From the NCBI RefSeq assembly GCF_014647415.1, contig NZ_BMPD01000002.1, positions 648,324 through 712,323 on the forward strand: a stretch of DNA of 64,000 nucleotides, given 5' to 3'. Both the position numbers and the translations under genes were made by a program. Source of the DNA: Haloarcula sebkhae. GTDB taxonomy: Archaea > Halobacteriota > Halobacteria > Halobacteriales > Haloarculaceae. Below the pieces are notes generated by a model that ran no database searches, was not told the DNA's origin, and saw only the letters and a program-made list of their open reading frames with translations. Shown here in pieces: positions 7,594 to 17,233 of this stretch (within the stretch, counting starts at the first letter, position 1; each line of letters begins with the position of its first letter).

Positions 7594-10344
7594 TCAGTCG
7601 TCAGTCGCGACAGCGCTGTCTTCGCTGTTTCCGTCCTCGATTTCGTTCAGGACTCGCTGGTGGAACTCCTGGAGGACGGCCGATTCGTCCTCGGCAAGTA
7701 CCACGTCGCTGGCCATCAGCGTCGCGAGGCCGAACGCGCGCGGCGACGGCGAGTCGACGCGGGTCCGGACCACGTCCACGTCGCCGTTTTGTATCGCACG
7801 CAGGACGGTCTCGATGCCGGCGACGTTCAGTTTGTCCCCCAGAATCTCGCGGTAAGTCTCCTCGACGACGGCGAAGTCGCCGAGGTCCTCGGCGAACCCG
7901 AGCAGCATCTCCGAGGACACCTGTTGTTCGCTGGCGGACTTCTCGTAGCCCTTGTAGCGTTTGAGAATCATCAGCGACCGCGTGGCGTTGATGCGGAAGT
8001 ACCGCTGGAGAAGGTCCGTCCCGTCGAGGCTGGCCCGGAGGTCCTCGCGGGCCGTCTCGGGGTCTAGGTCGCCGACGATTCGCGCGATATCGACCTTCCG
8101 GTTCAGCGGCATCGAGAGCGTGAAGCCGTTGTCGGCGACGGCGACCTGAACGTTCGCGCTTGCTTCCCGGGCGATGTGATACGCCAGTAGCCGAGAAAAG
8201 CCGTCGTTGAACCGCCGGCCGTAGTTCGAGTGGACGTGGTAGTGCCGTTCGTACTCGTCGTGGTCCAGCGTCTCCTCGATGACTAGACGGTCGGCGGTGG
8301 CGACGCTCTCTGGCCCGGCGTAGGCTACCTGCTCGCGGAACATCCGCGCGATAGCTCGAACGCTGTTCTCATCGACGGGGAAGGTCCGGAGCCAGTTGCG
8401 GACCTCTGACATCCCGCCGTCGGCCAGCCGGTCCAGCAGTTGGTCCTGGAAATCGAGGATCTCACGCCCGAGGTCGTACGAAAGCGGGAGGCGTTCGGAG
8501 AACCACGACGGCACCGTCGGGCGGGCGGCGGTCCGGTCGACGTACACCTTCGACCCGCGGCGGTAGCGGTACTCGAAGTTGTCCCCGCCGAGCACGAACA
8601 CGTCACCTTTCTCTAACGTGTCCAGATACGATTCGTCAAGCTGGCCGACCCAGCTGTCGTCGCTCCGGGTGACCACATCACAGGTAAACGAATCCGGAAT
8701 CGTCCCGATGTTGGTCATGTAGATGACTCGCGCGAGCCGACCGCGTTTGCCGATGAGGTGCTCACCCACGTCGTACTCCTCGTAGTGGTGCTCGCCGTCG
8801 GGCGCGTCGTTGGTGTCCCGCCAGATCTTGGCGTAGACGTTCTTGTCCTCCATTCCCGGGTAATCAGCAGTCATATACCGCATCAGCTGCTCCCAGTCCT
8901 CGTCGTCGTAATCCCGGTACGGGTAGGCACGTCGGAGGACGCTTTTGAACGTCGCTTCGGGGCGAACGTCGTTGATAGCCATGCCGTAGACGTGCTGGGT
9001 TGCTACGTCCTGTGCGTTCTCGGGGATGAATACGCGGTCGACAAAGCCCCGCTCGGCCTTTTCGAGCATCACCGCACACTCGACCAGTTCGTCACGGTCG
9101 AGCGCGATGACGCGGCCCTCGACAGTCTCACCAAGTTGGTGGCCCGCGCGGCCGATACGCTGGAGCAACGCGGCGACGGACTTGGGCGAGCCGACCTGTA
9201 CGACGAGGTCGATGTGGGGCATGTCGATACCCAGTTCCAGGCTGGTCGAGGTCGTCACCACATCGAGTGACCCCTCCTTCAGCGACTCCTCGATGTCGCG
9301 GCGTCGCTCCTTCGAGAGCGAGCCGTGGTGACACCCGGAGTTCGATTCGTCGTAGCCGTCGAACTTCTCGCGGAGGTTATGCAGGACCCGTTCGGCCCCC
9401 GAGCGCGTATTGGCGAACACGAGCGTGTTCGTATGCGACTGGATGTGATCGTGAAGTTGCTTGTAGAACCGCTCGGTGACGATATCCCGCGGCGTGTTGA
9501 TGAGGTCGTCAGCTGGACAGGACAGCTCCATGTCGAAATCGCGGGCGAAGCGCGTGTCGACGATTTCGTAGTCGCGAGGGTCGCCACCGGGCTCCTCGCG
9601 GCCGACCAGGAACTCCGCGACGGTGTCGAGCGGCTCGACGGTCGCCGAACAGCCGATCCGCGTCGGTGACGTCTCGACCATCTCCTCTAATCGTTCCAAT
9701 GACACCGAGAGATGGGTCCCGCGCTTGTTCCCGGCGAGGCTGTGGATCTCGTCGACGATGACGTACTCGATGGTTTCGAGTTTCTGCTTGAACTTCGGTG
9801 AGTTGAGCAGAATTGCGAGGGTTTCCGGCGTCGTGTTGAGGATGTGGGGCGTCGTTTCGAGCATCGCCTGCCGCTCACTGTCGCTGGTGTCGCCATGGCG
9901 GATCGCGTGGCGGATTTCCACGTCCTCGCCGCGTTCCGCAAGCTTGGCTGTGATACCGTCGAGTGGCTGTCCGAGGTTCCGGTGGATATCGTTTGCCAGC
10001 GACTTCAGCGGCGAGACGTACAGGCAGTAGACGGAGTTCTCCAGTTCGTCCTCGCGGGCCTTCCCGAACAGTTCGTTGATGATACCAGTAAAGGACGCGA
10101 GGGTCTTGCCGCTCCCCGTGGGCGCGCAGATGAGGGCGTTCTCGCGCTCGTGGATGAGCGGGATGGCCTCCTTCTGTGGCGGCGTGAAGAAGCCGCCGTT
10201 GCCGGGGACGAACTCGCCGAATTGCTCGACCCACCACTCTTGGACGACAGGTGCGAGGCGGTCCAGCACCTCGCCATCGTCGATATCGACCGCCTCCGGG
10301 TCGAAGCCCGGGTCCGTCGCTGCGAGACGCTCGCGTCCTCCCAT
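7594..10344 (-). CDS. Lhr-type large ATP-dependent helicase
   Basis: The 916-residue protein is a superfamily 2 helicase of the Lhr (large helicase-related) group. It has a Q-motif-like FFTPPQKEAIP, Walker A APTGSGKT (74-81), a DEIH box in VDEIHSLAGNKRG, SATVEP, FANTRSGAE and QRIGRAGHQ. These two RecA-like domains are followed by the winged-helix and large C-terminal region typical of Lhr. Archaeal Lhr proteins unwind branched DNA and RNA-DNA hybrids and are linked to replication-coupled repair. The gene is monocistronic and divergent from the aldolase gene, with a 97-base gap. Confidence 0.9.
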   Translation of the reverse strand: MGGRERLAATDPGFDPEAVDIDDGEVLDRLAPVVQEWWVEQFGEFVPGNGGFFTPPQKEAIPLIHERENALICAPTGSGKTLASFTGIINELFGKAREDELENSVYCLYVSPLKSLANDIHRNLGQPLDGITAKLAERGEDVEIRHAIRHGDTSDSERQAMLETTPHILNTTPETLAILLNSPKFKQKLETIEYVIVDEIHSLAGNKRGTHLSVSLERLEEMVETSPTRIGCSATVEPLDTVAEFLVGREEPGGDPRDYEIVDTRFARDFDMELSCPADDLINTPRDIVTERFYKQLHDHIQSHTNTLVFANTRSGAERVLHNLREKFDGYDESNSGCHHGSLSKERRRDIEESLKEGSLDVVTTSTSLELGIDMPHIDLVVQVGSPKSVAALLQRIGRAGHQLGETVEGRVIALDRDELVECAVMLEKAERGFVDRVFIPENAQDVATQHVYGMAINDVRPEATFKSVLRRAYPYRDYDDEDWEQLMRYMTADYPGMEDKNVYAKIWRDTNDAPDGEHHYEEYDVGEHLIGKRGRLARVIYMTNIGTIPDSFTCDVVTRSDDSWVGQLDESYLDTLEKGDVFVLGGDNFEYRYRRGSKVYVDRTAARPTVPSWFSERLPLSYDLGREILDFQDQLLDRLADGGMSEVRNWLRTFPVDENSVRAIARMFREQVAYAGPESVATADRLVIEETLDHDEYERHYHVHSNYGRRFNDGFSRLLAYHIAREASANVQVAVADNGFTLSMPLNRKVDIARIVGDLDPETAREDLRASLDGTDLLQRYFRINATRSLMILKRYKGYEKSASEQQVSSEMLLGFAEDLGDFAVVEETYREILGDKLNVAGIETVLRAIQNGDVDVVRTRVDSPSPRAFGLATLMASDVVLAEDESAVLQEFHQRVLNEIEDGNSEDSAVATDD

Positions 10345-10441
10345 TGTCGGCTCTTACCGACCAGTAGGACTGCCACGGCAAGTGGGTTCCGCCATATCGA
10401 TGGGGAAAACGTCTAAGCGACCGCCGCGTCTGGCCTGGAGC

Positions 10442-11314
10442 ATGGCCGAATCCTTCGACGTACTGACGCCGCTGGTGACGCCATTCGACGCCGACGGTAA
10501 CCTCGATGTTGCTGGCCTGGAATCGCTGATCCGGCACGTCGTGGCGGCCGGCGTCGACGGGATCGTTCCCTGCGGAACGACCGGCGAGTTCGAGACGCTG
10601 TCGCCCCGGGAGTACCGGACCGTCGTCCGAACCGCGACGGAGACAGCGCCCGACGACTGCCGCGTCATGGTCGGGACGGCCGCCACCAACGTGCCGACGG
10701 TCCACGACCGGATGGCGTTCGCCGCCGAACAGGGCGCGGACAGCACCCTGGTCGTGCCGTCGTATTACGGCGGCCAGGCCAGCGGGGCGGGTAACGAGGG
10801 GTTCTTCGACGCGGTGCTGGCCGACGCGCCGCTGCCCGTCTACCTCTACAACATTCCCGGAGCAGTCGGACAGGATCTCTCCGTCGAGACGGTTGCCACG
10901 CTCGCGCAGTCCGACGCCGTCGCGGGGCTCAAGGACTCCTCGGGCGACCTCCCGTACGCCACCGCGGTGATGAATCAGACGCCCGGAGACTTCAGCGTCT
11001 ATCAGGGCCACGACGGCCTGTTCGTCCCGTCGCTCGTGCTGGGCGGCGACGGCGGCGTCAGCGCGCTCTCACACCTGCTGTTCGACGATCTGGAGCGGGC
11101 GGGCACCGCCGTCGCCAGCGGTGATGTCGAACAGGCCAGAGCGGTCCAACGAGACATCCTCTCACCGCTTTCAGAAGCGTGTGCCGAGTTCGGCTTCGCA
11201 CCCACGGTGAAGGCATTGCTCGCCGACCGCGGCATCATCGACCACGCGACGGTGCGGCCGCCCCGGGACTCACTCTCACCGGACGCAGTGGAGTCCGTGA
11301 CCGGGATGTTGTAG
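10442..11314 (+). CDS. DapA/KdgA family class I aldolase
   Basis: The 290-residue protein belongs to the dihydrodipicolinate synthase / N-acetylneuraminate lyase / KDG aldolase family. It has GTTGEFETL (45-53), the Tyr of YNIPGA (136) and the Schiff-base Lys of GLKDSSGD (164). The start ATG at 10442 directly precedes AESFDVLTPLVTPF, the family N-terminus, so the longer open frame from 10076 is rejected. Sequence alone does not separate lysine biosynthesis (DapA) from sugar acid cleavage (KdgA). No lysine or sugar acid genes lie nearby, so I leave the substrate open. Confidence 0.85.
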   Translation: MAESFDVLTPLVTPFDADGNLDVAGLESLIRHVVAAGVDGIVPCGTTGEFETLSPREYRTVVRTATETAPDDCRVMVGTAATNVPTVHDRMAFAAEQGADSTLVVPSYYGGQASGAGNEGFFDAVLADAPLPVYLYNIPGAVGQDLSVETVATLAQSDAVAGLKDSSGDLPYATAVMNQTPGDFSVYQGHDGLFVPSLVLGGDGGVSALSHLLFDDLERAGTAVASGDVEQARAVQRDILSPLSEACAEFGFAPTVKALLADRGIIDHATVRPPRDSLSPDAVESVTGML

Positions 11315-11462
11315 CGGCAATCAGATCGCACTGCTCAGCATACCGCGCGCACTGCTGTCGTAGATGGTGTGTTGTTTGTCACCTCCGATAGAGCTCTGAG
11401 ACTCAAATAGCCCTGTGAGGTTCCACGAGATTCATTACGCTGGGCGGCAGTGAACGCAATAT

Positions 11463-12287
11463 ATGTCGTTGCTGCCCTCCCGCGGTCCCGACACGAGCAC
11501 CTCACAGGACGGGGAGCTACAGGTCGTCGGGGTCGACGAAGACGTCTCAGCCGTACTCGATGCCCTCTCTTCGGAAACGGCCAGAGAGATTCTCAACACC
11601 GTCTACGACGATCCGGGAACGCCCTCCGAGCTGGCTGACCGACTCGATATGTCGATACAGAAGGTCTCCTATCATCTGGAGAAACTGGAAGAGGAGGAAC
11701 TCATCACCGTCGCCGGGGTCCAGTACTCCGAGAAAGGGCAGGAAATGAAAGTGTACGAGCCCCCGGAGGACCCGCTGGTGTTGTTCGTCGGGACGCAGGA
11801 ACGCAAGCAGTCGCTCCGGTCGCTCGTCCGCCGCGTCCTGCCTGTCATCGGGGTTCTCACCGCGGCCAGCGTCATGCTGCAACTCCTGCTCGGGCAGTTC
11901 CCGATCCAGTTCGGGAGTTCGGGGGCCGGCGACGCGGGAACCGCCGGTGACGGTGCGCAGGGCGGCGGGGACGCGGAGAGTCTGGATGCAGCGAACCAGA
12001 CGGCCGCGACGGCCGAACCCACGCCAACCCCGACAGCGTCGGACGACGGCGGATTCCAGATTGCCGAGGCGACGGAGACGCCAGAGGCCACGCAGGCCCC
12101 GAGAAGCACTCCGGCTCCGGAAGCCGATACGCCGGTCGCAGCAATGACCGAGGAGGCACGGCAACTAACGACCGACGCCGCGGCCGGTGGCGGCTTCCAT
12201 ATCGAGCCCGGCGTGGCCTTCTTCCTCGGCGGGCTGCTTGTCCTGACGCTGTACGTCTCGTTCTGGGCGTACAGAAACTACCGCTGA
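11463..12287 (+). CDS. Membrane-tethered winged-helix (ArsR-like) regulator
   Basis: The 274-residue protein has an N-terminal winged helix (about 30-100) with ALSSETAREILNTVYDDP, PSELADRLDMSIQKVSYHLEKL and a wing ending in VYEPP. This is followed by a hydrophobic segment near 121-142, a low-complexity Gly/Ala/Thr/Pro-rich linker, and a second membrane segment near 248-270 with a short basic tail. The layout suggests a DNA-binding domain in the cytoplasm and the linker outside, so a surface signal could be coupled to transcription. The signal and targets are unknown. No partner gene is adjacent. Confidence 0.8.
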   Translation: MSLLPSRGPDTSTSQDGELQVVGVDEDVSAVLDALSSETAREILNTVYDDPGTPSELADRLDMSIQKVSYHLEKLEEEELITVAGVQYSEKGQEMKVYEPPEDPLVLFVGTQERKQSLRSLVRRVLPVIGVLTAASVMLQLLLGQFPIQFGSSGAGDAGTAGDGAQGGGDAESLDAANQTAATAEPTPTPTASDDGGFQIAEATETPEATQAPRSTPAPEADTPVAAMTEEARQLTTDAAAGGGFHIEPGVAFFLGGLLVLTLYVSFWAYRNYR

Positions 12288-12310
12288 GTCGGTTCAGCGA
12301 CCCACCCGCT

Positions 12311-12925
12311 TCAGTCCGACTCGGTCCGTTCGGCGACCAGCACGCCGGCCTGTTCGGTAACCATCTCGACAGCTGTCAGCGCGTAGCCGGCATCAGTGAA
12401 GGCGTCGGCAAGGACACCGACCGTCGCCGGGTCGTCGACTTCGGGGCTGTAAAACGGCGCGTCGGGGTCGTCGTCGCCGAACAGCATCACGTCCCCGAGG
12501 ACGATGCGTCGCGGCCCCAAGTCAGCGATAGTGTCGATAGCCTCGCGTTTCTCGTCGTCCCCGAGGTGGTGCATCGCGAAGTTCGACGTGACGATGTCGA
12601 CCGGGCCGTCGACGTTGGGAGCGCGGAAGCGACCGTCGCCGAAGGAAACGTTCTCAACGCCACGCTCGTCGGCTTTCTCCCGTGCTTTCTCCAGCATCCC
12701 GTCGCTGATGTCGCGGCCGATAATCTCCCGTGCATCGGGCGCGAGCGCGAACGCGATGGCTCCGGTGCCAGTGCCGAGGTCGAGTACCACGTCGTCGCTT
12801 TCGGGAGCCGCGTGCTCGACAACGAAATCGACACAGGCGCGATACGCCGCCGAATCCTGATCCTCGTCGTAGGCATCAGCGTGTTCGGAGAACCGATCGG
12901 CGTGTTCGTCGAGTGATTTCTTCAT
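12311..12925 (-). CDS. Class I SAM-dependent methyltransferase
   Basis: The 204-residue protein shows a Rossmann-type methyltransferase fold: motif I VVLDLGTGTGAIAF, an acidic residue after the second strand (IIGRDISDGML), and motif IV-like IVTSNFAMHHLGDDEKREAI. The substrate is unknown. The frame is open to 12985, but the ATG at 12925 (MKKSLDEHADRF) is the better start because sequence upstream of it does not look like coding. It converges on the membrane-tethered regulator gene. Confidence 0.85.
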   Translation of the reverse strand: MKKSLDEHADRFSEHADAYDEDQDSAAYRACVDFVVEHAAPESDDVVLDLGTGTGAIAFALAPDAREIIGRDISDGMLEKAREKADERGVENVSFGDGRFRAPNVDGPVDIVTSNFAMHHLGDDEKREAIDTIADLGPRRIVLGDVMLFGDDDPDAPFYSPEVDDPATVGVLADAFTDAGYALTAVEMVTEQAGVLVAERTESD

Positions 12926-13208
12926 ACGCGCTTCTCGTCGTGCTCGCACAAGTGTCTCCCGCTCCGTTTCGCGGTTTTGCCGCAAACGCGGTTCGGTTAA
13001 AACGGTTTTTGAGCCACGGGTGAATTTTTGCTATCCCCGTCCGAAGCATGAACTGCGCCGTCGTCGGGTGACCTTCCCACACGACCGCCCTGACCCCGTC
13101 CCCGCCGACGGCCACCGCCCTCACTCCGCTGACGCTCCCTGGTGGTTCCCCTGCCGACGTGTGCCCCCAGACACCAACGCTTTGTCCGTTCGCTCGCTGT
13201 CGTCCGGT

Positions 13209-13961
13209 ATGCGTCTCACGTTTCTCGGCACCGGTAGCGCCATGCCCACCGGCTCTCGAATGCAATCCGGCCATCTGCTGGAGTCCGACGGGAACCGCTT
13301 GCTCGTCGACTGTGGCAGCGGCGTGTTGCACTCGCTGGCCCGAACAGACGCGGGGTACGAAGGCGTCGACACCGTGTTGCTGACCCACCATCATCTGGAC
13401 CACGTTTCCGACCTCGACGTGCTGATGAAGGCCCGCTGGCTGGCCGGTGAGACGGACCTCACGATAGCTGGCCCGCCGGGGACGAGCGATCTGGTTCGGG
13501 ATCTGCTCGAAACACACGACTACATGCAGGACCGTCTGGACCTGACGCTCAGGGACCTCGACGGCGGATCGTTCGAGCTGGCTGGGTTCAGCGGCGACGC
13601 CTGCGAGACGCGCCACTCGATGCAGTGTTTCGCGTACCGGCTCTCCGTCGATGACGGTCCAGCGATAACGATTGGCGCGGACTCGGAGGCGTTCACGGAC
13701 CTCATCGAGTTCGCCGACGGGTCGGCCGTACTCGTTCACGACTGCGCGTTCCCGGACGACGTGGACGTATCGAACCACCCGACGCCGAAGATGCTCGGAG
13801 AGACCCTCCGCGATGCCGACGCCGAGGTCGGCCGCGTGTATCTCACGCACCTGTACCCACACACTGAGGGGCGACACGAGGAGATGCGTGAGTCGATAGC
13901 GGAGAGCTACGATGGCGACGTACAGTTCGCCGAGGACGGCCTGACAATAACGGTCAGTTAG
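13209..13961 (+). CDS. MBL-fold metallo-hydrolase (RNase Z-like)
   Basis: The 250-residue protein has the metallo-beta-lactamase motif THHHLDHVSD (60-65, HxHxDH), a later His in TRHSMQCF, an Asp in IGADSEAF and a final THLYPHT. Length and the start MRLTFLGTGSAMP resemble the RNase Z / ElaC / phosphonate-type branch. It probably binds two zinc ions, but I cannot assign tRNA 3' processing with confidence because several MBL paralogues exist in haloarchaea. The ATG at 13209 begins the conserved fold. Its stop overlaps the stop of the convergent histidine kinase gene by 4 bases (13958-13961). Confidence 0.85.
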   Translation: MRLTFLGTGSAMPTGSRMQSGHLLESDGNRLLVDCGSGVLHSLARTDAGYEGVDTVLLTHHHLDHVSDLDVLMKARWLAGETDLTIAGPPGTSDLVRDLLETHDYMQDRLDLTLRDLDGGSFELAGFSGDACETRHSMQCFAYRLSVDDGPAITIGADSEAFTDLIEFADGSAVLVHDCAFPDDVDVSNHPTPKMLGETLRDADAEVGRVYLTHLYPHTEGRHEEMRESIAESYDGDVQFAEDGLTITVS

Positions 13962-15115
13962 ACACGTTCGAGCGTGACTCGGAACTCGGCCCCGCCGGCA
14001 TCGCTTTCGGCCACGCTGACGCTGCCGCCGTATGATTCAGTCAGCGCCCGAACGAACCCGAGGCCGAATCCGGTCCCCGAACTCTCCTGCCCCTTCACAC
14101 CCATCTCGAAGATATCCTCGCGCAGGTCCGGCGAGACACCGTCCCCGTCGTCGGCGAAACAGACCGTAACCTCGTCGGAACTGACGTCCGCCGGGTACAC
14201 TCGCATATTGATCTCGCCTTCGTTGTGGACCGCCGCGTTGGACATGATGTTCGTGAACACCGAGTCGAGCAGGTCACCGCCGTACACCTGATAGTCGAAC
14301 TCGGCCGCATCGAAGTCGACGGTCAGCGACTCGTAGTTGGCTTCAATGTCACGCACCGTATCTCCAAGGACAGATTCGAGGTCGTGTGGCTCCGGATTGT
14401 CCTGTGTTTCCAGCGTCGAGACGAGGTCGCCGACGCGCTGGATGAGGTCGGCAGCGCTCTCGGCCGCGCGCTGGATCTTGCCGGCGTACTCCTCGGTCTG
14501 GCCGTCGACCTGTCCAGCGACGACGTCGGCGAACCCGGCGATGACCTGCAGGTCGTTACCCAGGTCGTGGCGAAGCAGTCGGTCGTACATCTCGATCATC
14601 TCCTTTCGCCGTTCCAGATCTCGGTGTGCCCGTTCTAGCCGTTCACGGGAGCGGATATTTGAGATGGCTGTCGCGGCGTGCGTCGCGAGGATTTCCATCG
14701 GCCTGACGTACTCGTCCCCGAACTCCTCGACGCTCCGTGACCGCGTGACCAACACCGCGGTCACCTCGTCGCCCATCCGGGCTGGGACAGCCAGGGCACC
14801 AGTCACGTCCGAATCGGCCGTGACAGCGGCATCAGACCCCTGCTCGACCAGCGTCTCGCCAGCCTCCTGCGCCCGTCGAGCCAGGTCACTCGGTGGCTCG
14901 CCCTGAACGAGGTTCGGGTTCGTGCTGTGGACGACTCGGAGGTCATCCTCGCGCACCTCGACGAACGTAGAGTAGGAGAACTCGAACAGCAGTGACATCG
15001 CTTCGAGTGTGAGAGAGACGACTTCGTCGACGGACTCGCACCGATTGAGCGCCTGACCGTACTTGTTCAGGTCGGCGACCTGTCTGGCGAAGTCCTGTTG
15101 TTCTTCAAACGACAT
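13958..15115 (-). CDS. Soluble GAF-histidine kinase
   Basis: The 385-residue protein lacks membrane segments. Residues 1-160 form a GAF-like sensor. Near 165-230 is the dimerisation and phospho-acceptor region with LLRHDLGNDLQ, and 265-385 is an HATPase_c domain with NIMSNAAVHN (N box), DDGDGV and GTGFGLGFV (G box). This is the common haloarchaeal HTR-like kinase layout. No response regulator is adjacent, so the signal and output are unknown. It is a single gene transcribed away from pelota. Confidence 0.85.
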   Translation of the reverse strand: MSFEEQQDFARQVADLNKYGQALNRCESVDEVVSLTLEAMSLLFEFSYSTFVEVREDDLRVVHSTNPNLVQGEPPSDLARRAQEAGETLVEQGSDAAVTADSDVTGALAVPARMGDEVTAVLVTRSRSVEEFGDEYVRPMEILATHAATAISNIRSRERLERAHRDLERRKEMIEMYDRLLRHDLGNDLQVIAGFADVVAGQVDGQTEEYAGKIQRAAESAADLIQRVGDLVSTLETQDNPEPHDLESVLGDTVRDIEANYESLTVDFDAAEFDYQVYGGDLLDSVFTNIMSNAAVHNEGEINMRVYPADVSSDEVTVCFADDGDGVSPDLREDIFEMGVKGQESSGTGFGLGFVRALTESYGGSVSVAESDAGGAEFRVTLERV

Positions 15116-15234
15116 ATCACCGACTCCTCGCAGACATTGGAACTACGTATTAATGGAGAGCGCGGCAAAAAACGGTTTCGGGAGACTCACCGATGGCGTA
15201 ATAGATGACAGACATGTAGCGTGAGTATGCGGCC

Positions 15235-16302
15235 TCAGTCGAGTCGGTAGCGCAGCAGCGCGGCGATGCCGCCGAGATTCGAGAGTTGCTGTCCCGGAGC
15301 GAACTCCGCGGAGAAGACGGTCACGTCCCCGCCTTTCTGCTCTGTCGTTTCGATGATCTGGTCGACGTCGATATCCCAGTCGCCCTCGCCGGCCCGCTCC
15401 AGTCGGAGTCGCTCATCGAGCACGAGCAGCGTCTCGATAGCGCCGTAGTCGGCCGCTTTTGCGACCTCCTCCGGGCCGTACGCCACTTCCGAGCCCGACC
15501 CGATGCGCTCCATCAGTTCGTCGATGTAGTCGGCCTCCTCAGCGATACGTGTCTGCTGTTGGACATCCTCAACAGCGCCGCGTTTGAGCACTTCGTGAAC
15601 CCCGCGGTCGCCGACAGCGGACGTGTCTACGACGGTAATCTGTTCGGCGATGTCGGGAATATCGTCCTGAAAGTGGTCCAGCGCGTCCTGTTTGGTGAAG
15701 CCGGGGCCGGCGAGGATGTAGGCGTCCACGTCCTGCCGTTTGAGAACCGACGCCAGTTCGTCGAACAGTTCCTTTCGTGGGCGGGCGTACTCCCCTTTCC
15801 CGGTCGTTGAGGTGATGGTCGCCCGCTCCTCGGTGCCGTACTGGGCGACGGTGTGAACGTGTGCTTCGCCTTCCTCCACGGTCGCAATCGCCACGTCGGG
15901 GTTCTCCGTCGCCTCGACGGCCTCCTCCAGCCGGTCGGCCTGATCGGGCTTGAGGTGCTTCTCGACGGTGAGTTCGGTGTGTTCCTCGACGTTGAGCGTG
16001 TGGTGAAAGCCCAGCTGGTCCTCGCGGGAGCAGTCGACGATTTCGCCGCCGACGCGAAGGCGATTGGCGAACTTCGCGAACTCCACGTCGGTGACTTCGA
16101 TCTGAATCCACATCGGCTCGCGCTCGCCGCCCTTGTCCCGGAGGTTGTCGTCGTTGCGCTGGATGCGCCGCGTCGTGTCGCCGGAGACGAGATCCCCCGG
16201 CTCGATAACATACGAGAGATGCCAGAGGTCGTCAAGCGTCTCGGGGACCACCTCGATTCGTTCTGCCCCTTCCGCGGTGGTCTCCTGACTCTGTATCTGC
16301 AT
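15235..16302 (-). CDS. pelA: Pelota (Dom34), mRNA surveillance factor
   Basis: The 355-residue protein is archaeal pelota. The N-terminal Sm-like domain (1-130) carries [14 protein letters not shown] and GDTTRRIQ. A central eRF1-like domain (135-260) lacks the peptide-release GGQ motif, and a C-terminal eRF1 domain 3 follows (265-355, [25 protein letters not shown]). Pelota with aEF1A or ABCE1 splits stalled ribosomes. Length and domain order match the family. RqcH, which acts after ribosome splitting, lies 3 kb upstream on the same strand. Confidence 0.93.
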   Translation of the reverse strand: MQIQSQETTAEGAERIEVVPETLDDLWHLSYVIEPGDLVSGDTTRRIQRNDDNLRDKGGEREPMWIQIEVTDVEFAKFANRLRVGGEIVDCSREDQLGFHHTLNVEEHTELTVEKHLKPDQADRLEEAVEATENPDVAIATVEEGEAHVHTVAQYGTEERATITSTTGKGEYARPRKELFDELASVLKRQDVDAYILAGPGFTKQDALDHFQDDIPDIAEQITVVDTSAVGDRGVHEVLKRGAVEDVQQQTRIAEEADYIDELMERIGSGSEVAYGPEEVAKAADYGAIETLLVLDERLRLERAGEGDWDIDVDQIIETTEQKGGDVTVFSAEFAPGQQLSNLGGIAALLRYRLD

Positions 16303-16393
16303 ACTGAAGCGTCCGCTTCATGGACACAAGTGTTCTGCCATTCGACGCGCCGCGACGGCAAGAACCCGGTTCCGACCGGGTGTGCCGAGCCAC

Positions 16394-17109
16394 TCAGGCG
16401 ACAGAGCCTGCGGTTGGCGTCTGTGACTCGCTTGCGAGGGCTGGCACCTCTCTGACGGCGGTTCCGATAGCGTACGCACCAGCGACGTTGCCGTAGAACG
16501 AGAGAAACGGTATCAGGACCGCGCCGACGACGGTGACGGAGGCGAACCCGCCGACCACCTGCGCACCGATGGCGATGGCGACCGCCACCAGCCACGCGAT
16601 AGCGTAGGTCTGTGATCCACCGACCGCGCGCAGCGTGCCGGGCGAGAACGCGGCCCGACACGCCCAGTCACTGCGTACGCAGCCACGGCCGCGGGGAGGA
16701 GATACACCGCGCCGAGCGAGACCACAACGGTGACAGCGACGACGAGTGCAAACAGGAGGCCGATGACGGAAAGTCCCAGTGCTGGCTCGCCGCCTGTCGT
16801 CGTGACCACAGAGGCTGGCACAATGAACGAGGCGACTGCGAGGCCGATGACGACCAGCGGGACGAGCCCGTACACGAGCGAAATCAGGAACGCGACCACA
16901 CCTTCAATGAACAGGTCTCCCCACTCGTCGAACACTGGCGGCTCCTCGTCGGCACCGTCGCTCACTGCTCGGATGACACGGACGAGGTAGCCGTACACGA
17001 ACAACACCGGGATGAAAAACACGCCCAGCAGACTCAACACGCCACCGATAAGGATAGTTTCGATTTTCTGCTCGCCGGTCCAGGGGTATCGGAGTGCGTC
17101 TTCTAACAT
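16394..17109 (-). pseudogene. DUF4013 membrane protein, broken by a one-base frameshift
   Basis: The first part, from the ATG at 17109, reads MLEDALRYPWTGEQK and continues with several membrane segments to AAVAAYAVTGRVG. It then changes into Arg/Ser-rich nonsense. The next frame continues the family exactly (AAFSPGTLRA, then SQTYAIAWLVAVAIAIGA) to a stop at 16394. The break is near 16640-16650, where one G appears missing in a GGG run: VG-AA would be restored by a fourth G. The neighbour at 17234-17935 is an intact paralogue and gives the expected reading. Either the gene is recently inactivated or the assembly has an error. The role of DUF4013 is unknown. Confidence 0.75.
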
Positions 17110-17233
17110 GGAGACTTCGTAACGGTTTGTATCCGGACAGTCCTGGAACCCCAGCCACGGATCAGTGTTGTTGAACCAATATCATAAATCCGGGCGCTCC
17201 AGCAGCACGGAAAGACCTGGCACAGAGACTGGA

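Noticed and set aside
13020-13208. N-terminal extension of the MBL hydrolase
   Set aside because: The extension is Arg/Pro-rich, while the conserved fold begins at the ATG at 13209 (MRLTFLGTGS).
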